Part shown: positions 49,726-58,900 of the stretch, in pieces
Position numbering within the stretch: the stretch's first letter is position 1
Layout: each line of letters begins with the position of its first letter
NCBI GenBank assembly: GCA_013399115.1
Contig: VXAA01004295.1
Span: 28,796-92,795 of the forward strand
Reading direction: 5' to 3'
From: Anseranas semipalmata
Lineage: Eukaryota; Chordata; Aves; Anseriformes; Anseranatidae
DNA: 64,000 nt
Made by a program: the position numbers and the translations under genes
Notes under the pieces: model-generated
Told to the model about the DNA's origin: nothing
The model's input: only the letters and a program-made list of their open reading frames with translations
The model's database searches: none

Positions 49726-50576
49726 GGACTAAAATCCTCCCCGTACAGAGGAAGGTACTCACAGAGAGGTGTCACCATACTGACATTTTCCCTGTTAGAA
49801 TCATAACTGCATCTGTAAGGGTGACCAGAATACCTAATGACTCATGCAGATAAAAATATCTTAAGGAGCAGAAAAATGAGAGCATGTAACATCATCTAAT
49901 ACCGCCTTGAGGGGGCATAGGAGTGGATTTATTTTCCAAATGTGACACTTGTAAAACTGGCCTATTTCAGACACAAACAATGCACCTATTACTCTAATAT
50001 TTCAAATAGAAGAATCTGTTTATCTGCACATGTTTTTAAACTGAGAGTATTGGCTCACCAGGGTTCATTCTAATGAACCATAGGCAATAATTAGGAAACA
50101 CAACAATCAAGGCGCCGGTTCGACAAGGCTTTTAGAGCCATAGAGGGGGTCCTGATTCTGCTGCATCAAACACACCCCAGAACAGCCACATGGAAAAGCC
50201 TGAGACACCCCAAGCCCTGAGCCATGCCTGTTCTGCCAGCTTGGACCAGGCAGGATGGGCAAACATCAGAAATGAGCTAGTTAATTTTTTTTGTCCTTTG
50301 ATTTAGACTGAAATTATATTTGGCTATACCAGAGCAAGAAATTTGTTCTGATGTCCTATCTACTTCCTTTGTTAAAAAAATCCCCTCTGCCTCTTTCTGG
50401 TTAGGTAGTAGATATGCACATACTGACACTTAAATGCTAATGCAAATATTTTGATAACTCTCTCTAGTAAAGATCCACCCAAGTGTAGGGAAGGCAAGAG
50501 ACTGAATAATCACAATCAATAGACTAAAGCTGAAAATGTGTCTTGGACTTAGATCATGTGCGAGCAGCTCCATCTG

Positions 50577-50607
<31 letters not shown>

Positions 50608-52500
50608 TTTTTTGCTAAGGTTAAAACAAGCTAAGAAAGACAGATGGAAATCATGTCCCTGCCTTACAACAGCATTTTGCTACAGGCAAATATTATTATT
50701 GTGATTATCTATACCAAAGCAAAATGCAATTGCTTATTTAGTTGCAACAACTCAAACAGAATTTCTCATTAAGAAATCATCTGGAGAGTTGCTCTAGGAG
50801 ATGAAAGCCATCATCTTCACCATCCATTCTCATTCTCTGTTTCCTGATGTCAGCTGTGTAGATGGATATCTTCAAAGATATCTCTTGAGCTATATCTGCC
50901 ATAAGTGCAGATCTTACAGAAAGCACGGTTCTCTTGTAGGTTTACGCACAGCGAGTATTCCCATTGATTTCAGTGGGCTGCCTAGTGTACACGGATTTCA
51001 TTTCTCAGTCATGCGGGGACGCTGGCAGCCTGGCAGGGGCACAGGGGGCACTGAGCAGACAGCACGGCACAGGGCGGCTGCCCAGCGCCCAAGACCTCTG
51101 TCCCAGGAGACCTCAGCACATCCAGGGCCAACCTGACCGCGTGGCAGGTGGCTGTGTGACACCCCGGCCCTTCCAGCCTGCCATTCCGTGATCTGGTGAG
51201 GAGCACCACAGCAGGAAGGGTTTGCATCAGATCCACAATGGAAATTTCCTTTGCACTAGCAAAGGTGCGTGTGTGTGCCTGACAAGGTTATCGGCTTCCT
51301 GGGATGGCTGCGCATGTATCTGCACTCTGAATAAATGCAGTGGAAGTATAACTCTGTGCCCTTAAATATGAGAAAACATTTGCTGATCGTCATGCAAATT
51401 ATAAGGGCTTGTGACAGCAGGATACATTTCAAGGATTATTTGATTCTGGATCACTGGTGGTGCTGCCAGTATTGCCGCTCAGCTGGGTCTGTCCTTTTGC
51501 CAGAGAGGCGGCAGGGGAGGATAAAGCAATGGCCAACCTTATCTGGGCCTCTTGCACCATTTGCGAGGACAAGCAGCAGCACTAAGCCAAGAAAGTTTGG
51601 ATATCTATTGAGACTGATAATACCCCAGTGAAGCACATGTATTAATTATTAATACAAATGGCATCAGACAGAAAAACTTTGCGCATATGAAATTGCCTTA
51701 TATTTACATTTGAAACATTCTTGTTTTCTCCAGCATGAAAGTCTGTCTTTAATGGCCTATTAGTGTTTAGTTAATGCTACACTAGCTGATTCTTAATGTA
51801 CTGCACCAGCAACAAAGAAATCACAATCCAGACATTACCTCAAGAAGAAAACACAAAAGGAATCAGGCATGAGAAAGAGGTGCAGACTTTTTTCTTTTCA
51901 CTATCATCTCTCTCCTCAGAGTAAATTCGTTAGAAATACAGTCTATAAAATAAAGGACATTACAGAAGATCATGTCAAGGGTTATTTTGTAGTGTGATAG
52001 CAAGGGAATTAAATCAGACATTCACATTAACAATAACAACCATTCAACATCTAATCACCTATGTACTGTCTGAAATTTTCCTCCAAATTAGCATGTCAAT
52101 GTTTTTCCCCTTTTTCCTGAGTTTGCCCGCTCAGAGGTAAAAAGAATTTTAATGAAATGCTAATGCAGTACATGTAGCTTTATTTGCAGTTTTACATAAA
52201 GTTAAGGGAAAAAAATATTATTTTAGAGAGCTACACATAGATGACATAAATATAGTAAACGTGTATTTAGTCTGCGGATAGCTGGTAGCCTCTAGATTGC
52301 ATTGAACTATATAGGTCTCCACAGAGGTGGTTACATTAAGGTTATGTGATGTAACCACTTAGACTGATATGTCATGTTAGTAGGGAACTGAGTGAAGGGA
52401 AACTGTAAGTGGCAAATGTCAGAGATGACAGGTCTGAAGAGACTTTCCTCCACAGCGGCTGGCTAGAAGCAGCCTGGTCACCAATTTACCCCCCTGGGTA
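49726..52500. other. Non-coding DNA with one GC-rich island
   Basis: No gene is supported. At 51005-51195 a GC-rich block ends GGCCCTTCCAGCCTGCCATT then CCGTGAT, which is weakly like the 3' tail of a CR1 (CCCTTCCAACC...CATTCTGTGAT). Overlapping frames there are unrecognised. 51640-51800 and 52020-52250 are AT-rich with the look of conserved non-coding elements, which is only an impression. Confidence 0.55.
50577..50605. repeat. Poly(A) tract, about 29 A
   Basis: The longest uninterrupted A run in the window, followed by GATTTTTTG. It could be the tail of a retroposed copy. I could not recognise any body upstream nor find a flanking duplication. Confidence 0.85.
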
Positions 52501-52696
52501 AGCTGCTAGTGGTGTACGTGCCAAGGCAGTGGCAGAGGTGAGATACGACTCCACTGAGAAGGTCCGCCCGAGCCACCAGCCCCAGGAGCACAGGGAGGTG
52601 CTGGGGTCCAGGAGCACCACAGGCTCCTCCGCAGGGAAGCCCAGGATGGCAGCTTCCAGCCAGCGACCAGGCAGACTCAGACAGCAGCATCCACTG
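52501..52696 (+). CDS. Weak candidate coding exon, product unknown
   Basis: A frame free of stops runs from just after a TAA at 52498-52500 to the splice-donor-like site CTGAA/GTAAGA at 52696/52697. It encodes a hydrophilic peptide containing VRYDSTEKVRPSHQPQEHRE and ending QQHPL. The base composition jumps up relative to the flanks, as exons do in birds. Against it, the good acceptor-like site upstream (CTTTCCTCCACAG, ending at about 52455) is separated from this frame by the in-frame TAA, and an acceptor inside the frame is weak. The minus strand has an equally long frame (52478-52690). The reading phase at the donor does not join the exon at 55440 in its best frame. I do not recognise a product, and it could be chance. 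Confidence 0.2.
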
Positions 52697-53463
52697 AAGT
52701 AAGATTTGTTGCTATCATACTATAAACCAGTGGGGATAAATAATGTTCTTGTATGTACTCTTTACTCTTTATTTGCATGCTTTGCTCTTTACTTACTCAA
52801 TGAGCTATATGCTCAAGATTTTCAGACTTCTAAGTATATCACTTCTTAATATTTGTCTCTCTGCATAAAGGTGCTTGATTTCTCCTCATTTATATTTTAT
52901 ATTTCATTTTCCTGTATGTTTATACTAGGTCTTAAATGGTTTACACTAAAGCACAGTCTTTGCTTGTGAAAAGTAAGATTTCTGACACTTAATTGTAGCC
53001 ACTTAGAGTTTAGCATCGTGTCTGTTCTTGTAGTCCAGGTTCTCTCTATTGTCAGTGGAGAGACAGAGGCATCCCCAGAGAGCAACTCATCTGATTTGTC
53101 TCAGATGCCTTCTTTACACTGGGGTGAATCACTCAGTCATGGGAGGTCTGGCATCTCCCTGCTTTGATTGGAGAGACTGCCTGTCTCCCGCCTATGTTCC
53201 CAGTGCCCAACTTTGAGATCACAGAATTTAGTGGAGCTGAATCTCGTCTCTTCCTGCTATAATGATGTTCCTCTACAGAAACGATGCTTCTTATAGTGAT
53301 TTCTGCCTGGCAATAGCAAAGTACTCAGGGCAAAATTCATTCAGTGCAAGCCTGTAATGTAAGGCCTATGTACTGCTTGATTTCCATCCATGCCTCCTAA
53401 ATATCACTTTAGGAGCACTTCAGAGGTGCAAAAGTCCCGGCCTGGTCTTTCGACTTTCACTGA

Positions 53464-53468
53464 CTGAT
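53464..53468. other. Target-site duplication, left copy (CTGAT)
   Basis: CTGAT directly precedes the LTR (53469-54014) and is repeated directly after it at 54015-54019. A sixth base (T) also matches if the LTR edge is moved by one. Confidence 0.85.
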
Positions 53469-54014
53469 TGTTGTGGTTCAGCCTGCCAGGCAGTTAAGCA
53501 CCACACAGCTGTTTGCTCACCCCCGCCCCCAGTGGGATGGTGGAGAGAATCAGGGGAAAAAAATAACACTTGTGGGGTGGGATAAAGACAATTTAATAGG
53601 AAAGAAAAAAGGGACGGGGGGAGGGGGGGGGAAGATACACAAAACAAGTGATGCAAAACACAATTGCTCACCACCAGCTGACCAGTGCCCACCCAGTCCC
53701 CAAGCAACAGCAGCCCCCCAGCCAGCTTCCCCCAGCTTTTAATGCTGAGCATGTCATCATGGTATGGGACATCCCTTTGGTCCATTTGGGCCAGCTGTCC
53801 TGGCTGTGTCCCCTCCCAGCTCCTGGTGCACCCCCAGCCTCCTGCTGTGGGGCAGCACGAGAAGCAGAAACATCCTTGGCTCTGTGTAAGCCCTGCCCTG
53901 CAGCAACTAAAACTTCCATGTGTTATCAGCATTATTCTCATCCTAAATCCAAAACACACCACCATACCAGCTACTAGGAAGAAAATTAACTTTACCCCAC
54001 ATGAAACCAGGGCA
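53469..54014 (-). mobile_element. Complete solo LTR of an avian endogenous retrovirus
   Basis: A 546-base LTR lies in minus orientation. On that strand it begins TGCCCTGGTTTCATGTGGGG and AGTTAATTTTCTTCCTAGTA, which resembles the LTR start TGTCCTGGTTTCGGCTGGGA known from many birds. It ends GGCAGGCTGAACCACAACA. It has TG...CA ends, a TATA-like TTAAAA (plus 53737-53742) and a poly(A) signal ATTAAA (plus TTTAAT, 53592-53597), followed by the CTTTATC word seen in this family. The flanks are a 5-base direct repeat, CTGAT. Class III (ERVL-like) elements usually make 5-base duplications, so I lean to that class. No gag, pol or env is present. The 181-codon minus frame over most of it is LTR sequence, not a gene. 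Recombination between two LTRs of a provirus explains the solo state. Confidence 0.9.
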
Positions 54015-54019
54015 CTGAT
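54015..54019. other. Target-site duplication, right copy (CTGAT)
   Basis: Matches 53464-53468 exactly and fixes the outer limits of the LTR insertion. Confidence 0.85.
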
Positions 54020-54183
54020 TTAGGCTCTGCCTGTTAATTTCTTTTTTCTTTTTTAGTTTATTGTAAAGTACAAGGAAGGTCTGAGAATAGAAGCCAGTTC
54101 GTCTCAGTTCCTAAACCCCAAGACAGTAAGTGCCCTAATACCCAAAGATACTCACTTCCTATGCTGAAACTGTTAAACATCTT

Positions 54184-54480
54184 CATAGAATCATAGAATG
54201 ATTTGGGTTGGAAAGGACCTTAAAGACCATCTAGTACCAAACCTCCTGCCATGGGCAGGGACATCTTCCACCAGAACAGGTTGCCCAAAGCCCCATCCAG
54301 CCTGGCCTTGAACACCTCCAGGGATGGGGCATCCACAGCTTCTCTGGGCAGCCTGTTCCAGTGCCTCGCCACCCTCTGAGTAAAGAATTTCTTCCTAATA
54401 TCTAATCTGAATCTACCCTCTTTTAGTTTAAAACCTAATATCTAATTAAATCCACACTCTTTTCGTTTAAAATCTTCTAT
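54184..54480 (-). mobile_element. CR1 LINE 3' end, minus strand
   Basis: The + strand begins with the reversed tail CATAGAATCATAGAATG and GGTTGGAAAGGACCTTAAAG. It runs through CTGCCATGGGCAGGGACATC, CTTGAACACCTCCAGGGATG and CCTGTTCCAGTGCCTCGCCA, all standard CR1 words, to the part coding RKNFF (AAGAATTTCTTCCTAATATC on +). Only the last ~300 bases of the element remain. It is closely similar to the copy at 6437 but not to the one at 27700. A 40-base internal duplication lies at its upstream end (54397-54475). Confidence 0.95.
54397..54475. repeat. 40-bp tandem duplication within CR1
   Basis: AATATCTAATCTGAATC... (54397-54436) is repeated as AATATCTAATTAAATCC... (54437-54475). The rest of each unit also matches (ACyCTCTTTTmGTTTAAAAyCT). 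The copies differ at a few bases, so the duplication happened after or shortly before the insertion. Confidence 0.85.
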
Positions 54481-55439
54481 AACAGTTTTTCATACTACTT
54501 TTCTAAAGTGCTTCTACAGATTTCAGGAGGTTCTTAATACCTCATTGGCATTTTTGCAAATTGATCTCTGATGACTTTCTCCCTGGTTACATATTCCACA
54601 GCTGCTGTCTTGACAAGGCAAACAGCAGGAATCTGCTCATCTTTGGACTCCCCTAACTCTTCTAAGATGCATTTCATTCATTACAGAGACATAAATACCA
54701 ACCTTCTGGTTTCTTCATGAAAGCACACCTTCTAACTGATCATTACCAGAAACAGCAGGGTATTCTCCATAACAACAACTTCATTTGCATTTAATGATGC
54801 TGTATTAGGCGACATTGGAAATGACATTAGAAATGGTAAAATAGTTCTGCATTGATTCAACAAGATGGTAGCATCTCAGTTGCTTTCTAATGAAGGTTGA
54901 GCTCTGTGAACATTTCCAAATATGTATGTAGTGCCCCTCCTGAGAAGCAGGAAGTTGGCTCCTTTTCACTCTCTGTGTAACCAGGATGTTCCAAACTTTC
55001 TTACTTGCAGGGACTTGCTTTATTTACCTTCCTCTAATTCCAGTGTTGGTTTTGTTTCCAGCTACCTGTCTACCTCTTATTTTCCTACACAAATATCTCT
55101 GTGCAAGTCAATGGGAAGTAGTCTTCATGCTAACTTTTAGCTGATGGTAGTAGATAGTTAGGTACTTGTGGTGAGAGAACTTCCTTCAGTAAAGATGTAA
55201 GCTACAAAAAAAGGCTGTGTTTAAAGCAGTTTCTCTCTTACTTTCCTTAACGATCAGTGATCCAACATCCCTCTTCTTTTAGAGCCTTATCCAAAGGCTG
55301 CTAAAGTCAATGAGTCTTCCTATTGATTTTAGTGGTCTTTTTCCCCTTTGGCTAATGACTTGGGTCATTTAGTACTTAAAACCCCCTGGAATCAGTAAGT
55401 TTGTATCAGCAAGTCTGCTCTATTATTTACTTCTTACAG
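54481..55439. other. Non-coding DNA upstream of the candidate terminal exon
   Basis: AT-rich sequence without a recognisable gene. If the exon at 55440 is real, this is the end of its last intron. The final 20 bases form the pyrimidine-rich acceptor. Confidence 0.55.
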
Positions 55440-55889
55440 TGTCAAAGACCAAGAGAGCCCGGGTGACCCAGGAGCAGCATCTCGCAGGGCTGCTGGAGTC
55501 TATGCGCCTGCGCAAGACAGGAGCAGTCCCTCGCCACAGCTCCCTCCCAGAGCTCCAGCAGAAGCAGCTGCTCCACAACCTTCAGCCTATTCGCCCTCTT
55601 TAGGAGTTGTGTTAGGACACTGCTCCCAAGCTACTTTATCACCTGCTTATAACCATTGCAACTTGCCTTACTGATAGACATCTGCCCCATCAGAGCCCCA
55701 AATTCAGTTACTGACCTTTTATGTCGTTCATGCACCTTACAATGGAAAGAGAAGCAGAACTGCACCAAATGGTATGTGAGCACTGCATGCATCTGTAGAG
55801 GTATGGTGAGTTTGCAGAATCTGCTGCTTTCTGCTATTTCTCAAACACTACTTGTTACTTATTATTCCCCATTCTCCAAGATAAATAAA
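55440..55889 (+). CDS. Probable 3'-terminal exon of an unidentified protein gene (coding 55440-55603)
   Basis: The exon follows a good acceptor (TTATTTACTTCTTACAG, AG at 55438-55439). The frame carries one base from the previous exon and reads 53 sense codons to TAG at 55601-55603. The peptide is hydrophilic and helix-prone: it contains RARVTQEQHLAGLLESMRLR and later SLPELQQKQLLHNLQPIRPL at the C-terminus. Most codons end in G or C, as in bird exons, while the flanks are AT-rich. A 3' UTR of about 280 bases follows with AATAAA at 55884-55889. There is no domain I recognise and I do not name the gene. Two other plus or minus frames are also open over parts of the exon because of its GC content, but they give Ala/Pro- or Leu-rich sequence of low complexity. 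A retrocopy is less likely, given the intron-like acceptor and the absence of a poly(A) tail. Confidence 0.55.
55884..55889 (+). terminator. Candidate poly(A) signal AATAAA
   Basis: AATAAA lies about 280 bases after the TAG of the candidate terminal exon. Such hexamers are common in AT-rich DNA, so its value rests on its place behind the exon. Confidence 0.4.
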
Positions 55890-55905
55890 ATAGCAAACTA
55901 CTTTT

Positions 55906-58900
55906 AAAACTATTGCTGTCGCAAGAATAACTTTAAAAGGTATCAGAAGGGTTGGGATCCATAAAAAGTCTGTATTTTTAATGATGTGAATATGAAAGAG
56001 AATGTGGGAACGCAGCAGACTTGTATTAGGAGTATCGACGCAGGAAAACTCAGTGTAATAAATGAAACAGAATATATTTTCCCATGTGAAACAAAGAAGA
56101 GTTTGTAATCCTCCTCTCTTTATTAAAGTCCATGATCAAGTGCATGACTAAGTATTACACTGCATATGAGCTTTTAAATCTCTTCATACCATTTGCGGGG
56201 TAACCAGGAGTGCATCAGTTAGAAATGCATTATCCTTTGGCTTTTTTTATGAGCTCTGGTGGCTCAAAGGAATCAGGAGCAAATTCTATAGCTTCAATCA
56301 CAGAATGTAAGGAGAAGCTTTCTTCCAGCCAGTATAGGCCTGCCATTTACTTCAAGAAAGTACTTATCTCTGGGAGCATACCAGGAAGGAAACTATAAAA
56401 ATACATTTGAGGATCTTGTCAAGTTAACAGTGGGAGACAAAGAACAAGCCTCTGCTGGTATTTCAATACATTCAAGAAACTCACCCAGTCGGCCAGCTGT
56501 GTGTACCCCACATCAGAACAGAGAGAGATTACTCCTGACTTTTACCTTTAAATTTATAGTTCCATTTTCCCCTGTAGCTTCCCTGTTACTGCACTTTGCT
56601 GTAACATTCAGAGAGGGAGAACTTTGTATTTCAAGTGAAGAAAAGAAAAGACATCAAGTGCTTTCTTAGGAAATATCTGCTGACCTCCAGTTGGCCCAGA
56701 AGTATGTGCATAGAAGAAGCAGGGTTTTACAGCACAGGAAGTCAAATCAGTAGAGAGTCTGTGTCAGAGTTTGCAAACAAAGATTTAACTCATATAAACC
56801 TCAGTTCCAGAGGCATCTGTAAAATGAAATGAAAATTATTAGACAGCTTTAACTGTTGTTTTCCTTATAGTTTGTATGTTGTAGTAACATGTACATGCTT
56901 ATGCTTGTACAGTTAACATTCTTGCTCACTCACCTTGTTCTTTGTATGGAAAGACCACACACAGAAAACCTGTGTGTTGCAATAGCAAAGTTTGAAAAAG
57001 TAATATATGAGATCAGTCACCCCTCTGCAGCATGTAGCTGGAGAGCTGTCAACCAGAAAGACTTGGTGAGGGCGACAAGCCTGAGGGACTGGAAGATGCA
57101 CTCCACACCACGCAGACTGACTCGTGACCGCCCCGCCAGGTGCAGCCCAGCTCTGGCATTGGAAGGAGAGGTTCTGGCCAACTTTTAGAGAGGCTGATGG
57201 TGAGATGAGAGAAAATGGCCTAAGCACCTAGGTGTCCACTTTGGGGTGACCAATTTTTTACTCTCTAGGCTTTCTCTCAACTTCATTGAAAAAATGTTCG
57301 CTGACTATAATGGGAACTTTATATACCTCATTGTTGATTTATTGGCCCAAACACAGACATCAAATGCGTCTCATGTGAGATGCACAAGATTATCCCACCT
57401 GGCTTCCCCCTGCCACTCCAGGGGGACATAGGTGTCGCATGGGTGGTCACAGATTATCACAGCTGAGCGATTAAGCAACTCTGATTGCTGCAGAAACATG
57501 TAGTCAAGCACCTGCAGTGTGCCCTTAGCTGACATACAGATGCTTGAATTTGGAAGTCATAATCTTGAACACAATTAGGTGAATTCCATATTTTGTTGCA
57601 GTAAAGCATACCCAGCTCAGCCTATTTCTGAAGTACAGCCAAGGAAGTGCCAGAGCACTGTTAACTAATGACAAGTTTTCATTTCAGTGCCTACTGTGCA
57701 GAACTAGATAGGGTTTACTGAGGTTTCAGTGCAAACCAAATGTAGGTGCCCCATAGATATCTGGCATGACTGCTGAGTTTTGTGGTTTTTACTCATTTTA
57801 TAGAGCAGAGTGGATATGACATGATGTTTTACAGGGACTTAAAGACAAATCCCTGTCCCAAGAGGCTTAAATGATGTAAGGAGTTTAAAATGGATTAACT
57901 TCTATCGCTTGTGGGAACCTTAAGGTATATAGCTTTTGCTTCTCTGTTCATTTTCTAACCAACTAACCCTTGTCTTTCTCTGAGAGCTGACACATAATGC
58001 TTTACCAGTTCCTGGAGAGCAGAAGCTAGCTGCAGCCTGCATTGCTAAAATTTAATGTGTTGAACTAAACTGTGTCTTTTAAACACAAACCAGATGGTGG
58101 AAAGTTGTGGGAAAAGAAATAAAAAAACAACTGGACATTTAGTGAAAAAGCATCCTGAATATGACTGGGAAAGAACTGCAGATGGGAGCTCTCACGTGCT
58201 GTGATTCATTCCTGTGCTAAGCTGGCAGTCCTCTGCAGTGTCTGTACCCTTCGCTTGGCACAGCTTGTGCAGAGCCAGAGGAAGAAATGAAAGTGCTCTT
58301 CATTCACCTGAACTGCTACAGAGGGCCTCAGCACACAGCACACTATTCTGAGGTCCAGGTAGCAGACTGCTTTTTTAAGGAACTCCATAGTTCAACCTGC
58401 TCATCAAAGCAATGAAAAAGTTACATTGAGGAGGTACAGAGCTTGTAGAGATTCCAGTCCGCTACAGGGGGAAAGCTCTGGCCAGCAGCAGCCAGTCACA
58501 CAACCATTTCCCACATTGGCCAAAACGACAAGAGTATAGAAATTAAATATATAGTAAATATATATATAGTAATTAAAATGTGAATTTTCAATATTGTCAT
58601 ACTCATCATTCTGATCTATATTTAAATAAGCAAGCAGTATGTACATCTGCCTCACAGCTACTGCCTTCCCTCTCTCCTCTCCCCCTTAAAGCAAAAGTAG
58701 GCAGGAGCAGATCAAAGGAAGCATTACAAAATATTTCCTAATCAAGTATTCAAATGTCTTTAAAAGTTAATTTGATGAACACCTGTTTTAAGCCACTCGC
58801 TGTTCAAGAACTCAGGTTGTTATCCCACAAAATGCTCATTAACTGTGAATTAAAACCTTTTGTGTTTCAATAGAATTAGAAAACAAATGTTCAGAGACCA

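Noticed and set aside
53420..53965. 181-codon minus-strand frame, second longest in the window.
   Set aside because: It lies almost wholly inside the solo LTR (53469-54014), and its open state follows from the LTR sequence. No retroviral protein motif is present.
57030..57190. CpG-containing patch with frames on both strands.
   Set aside because: Too short, without splice signals or recognisable product.
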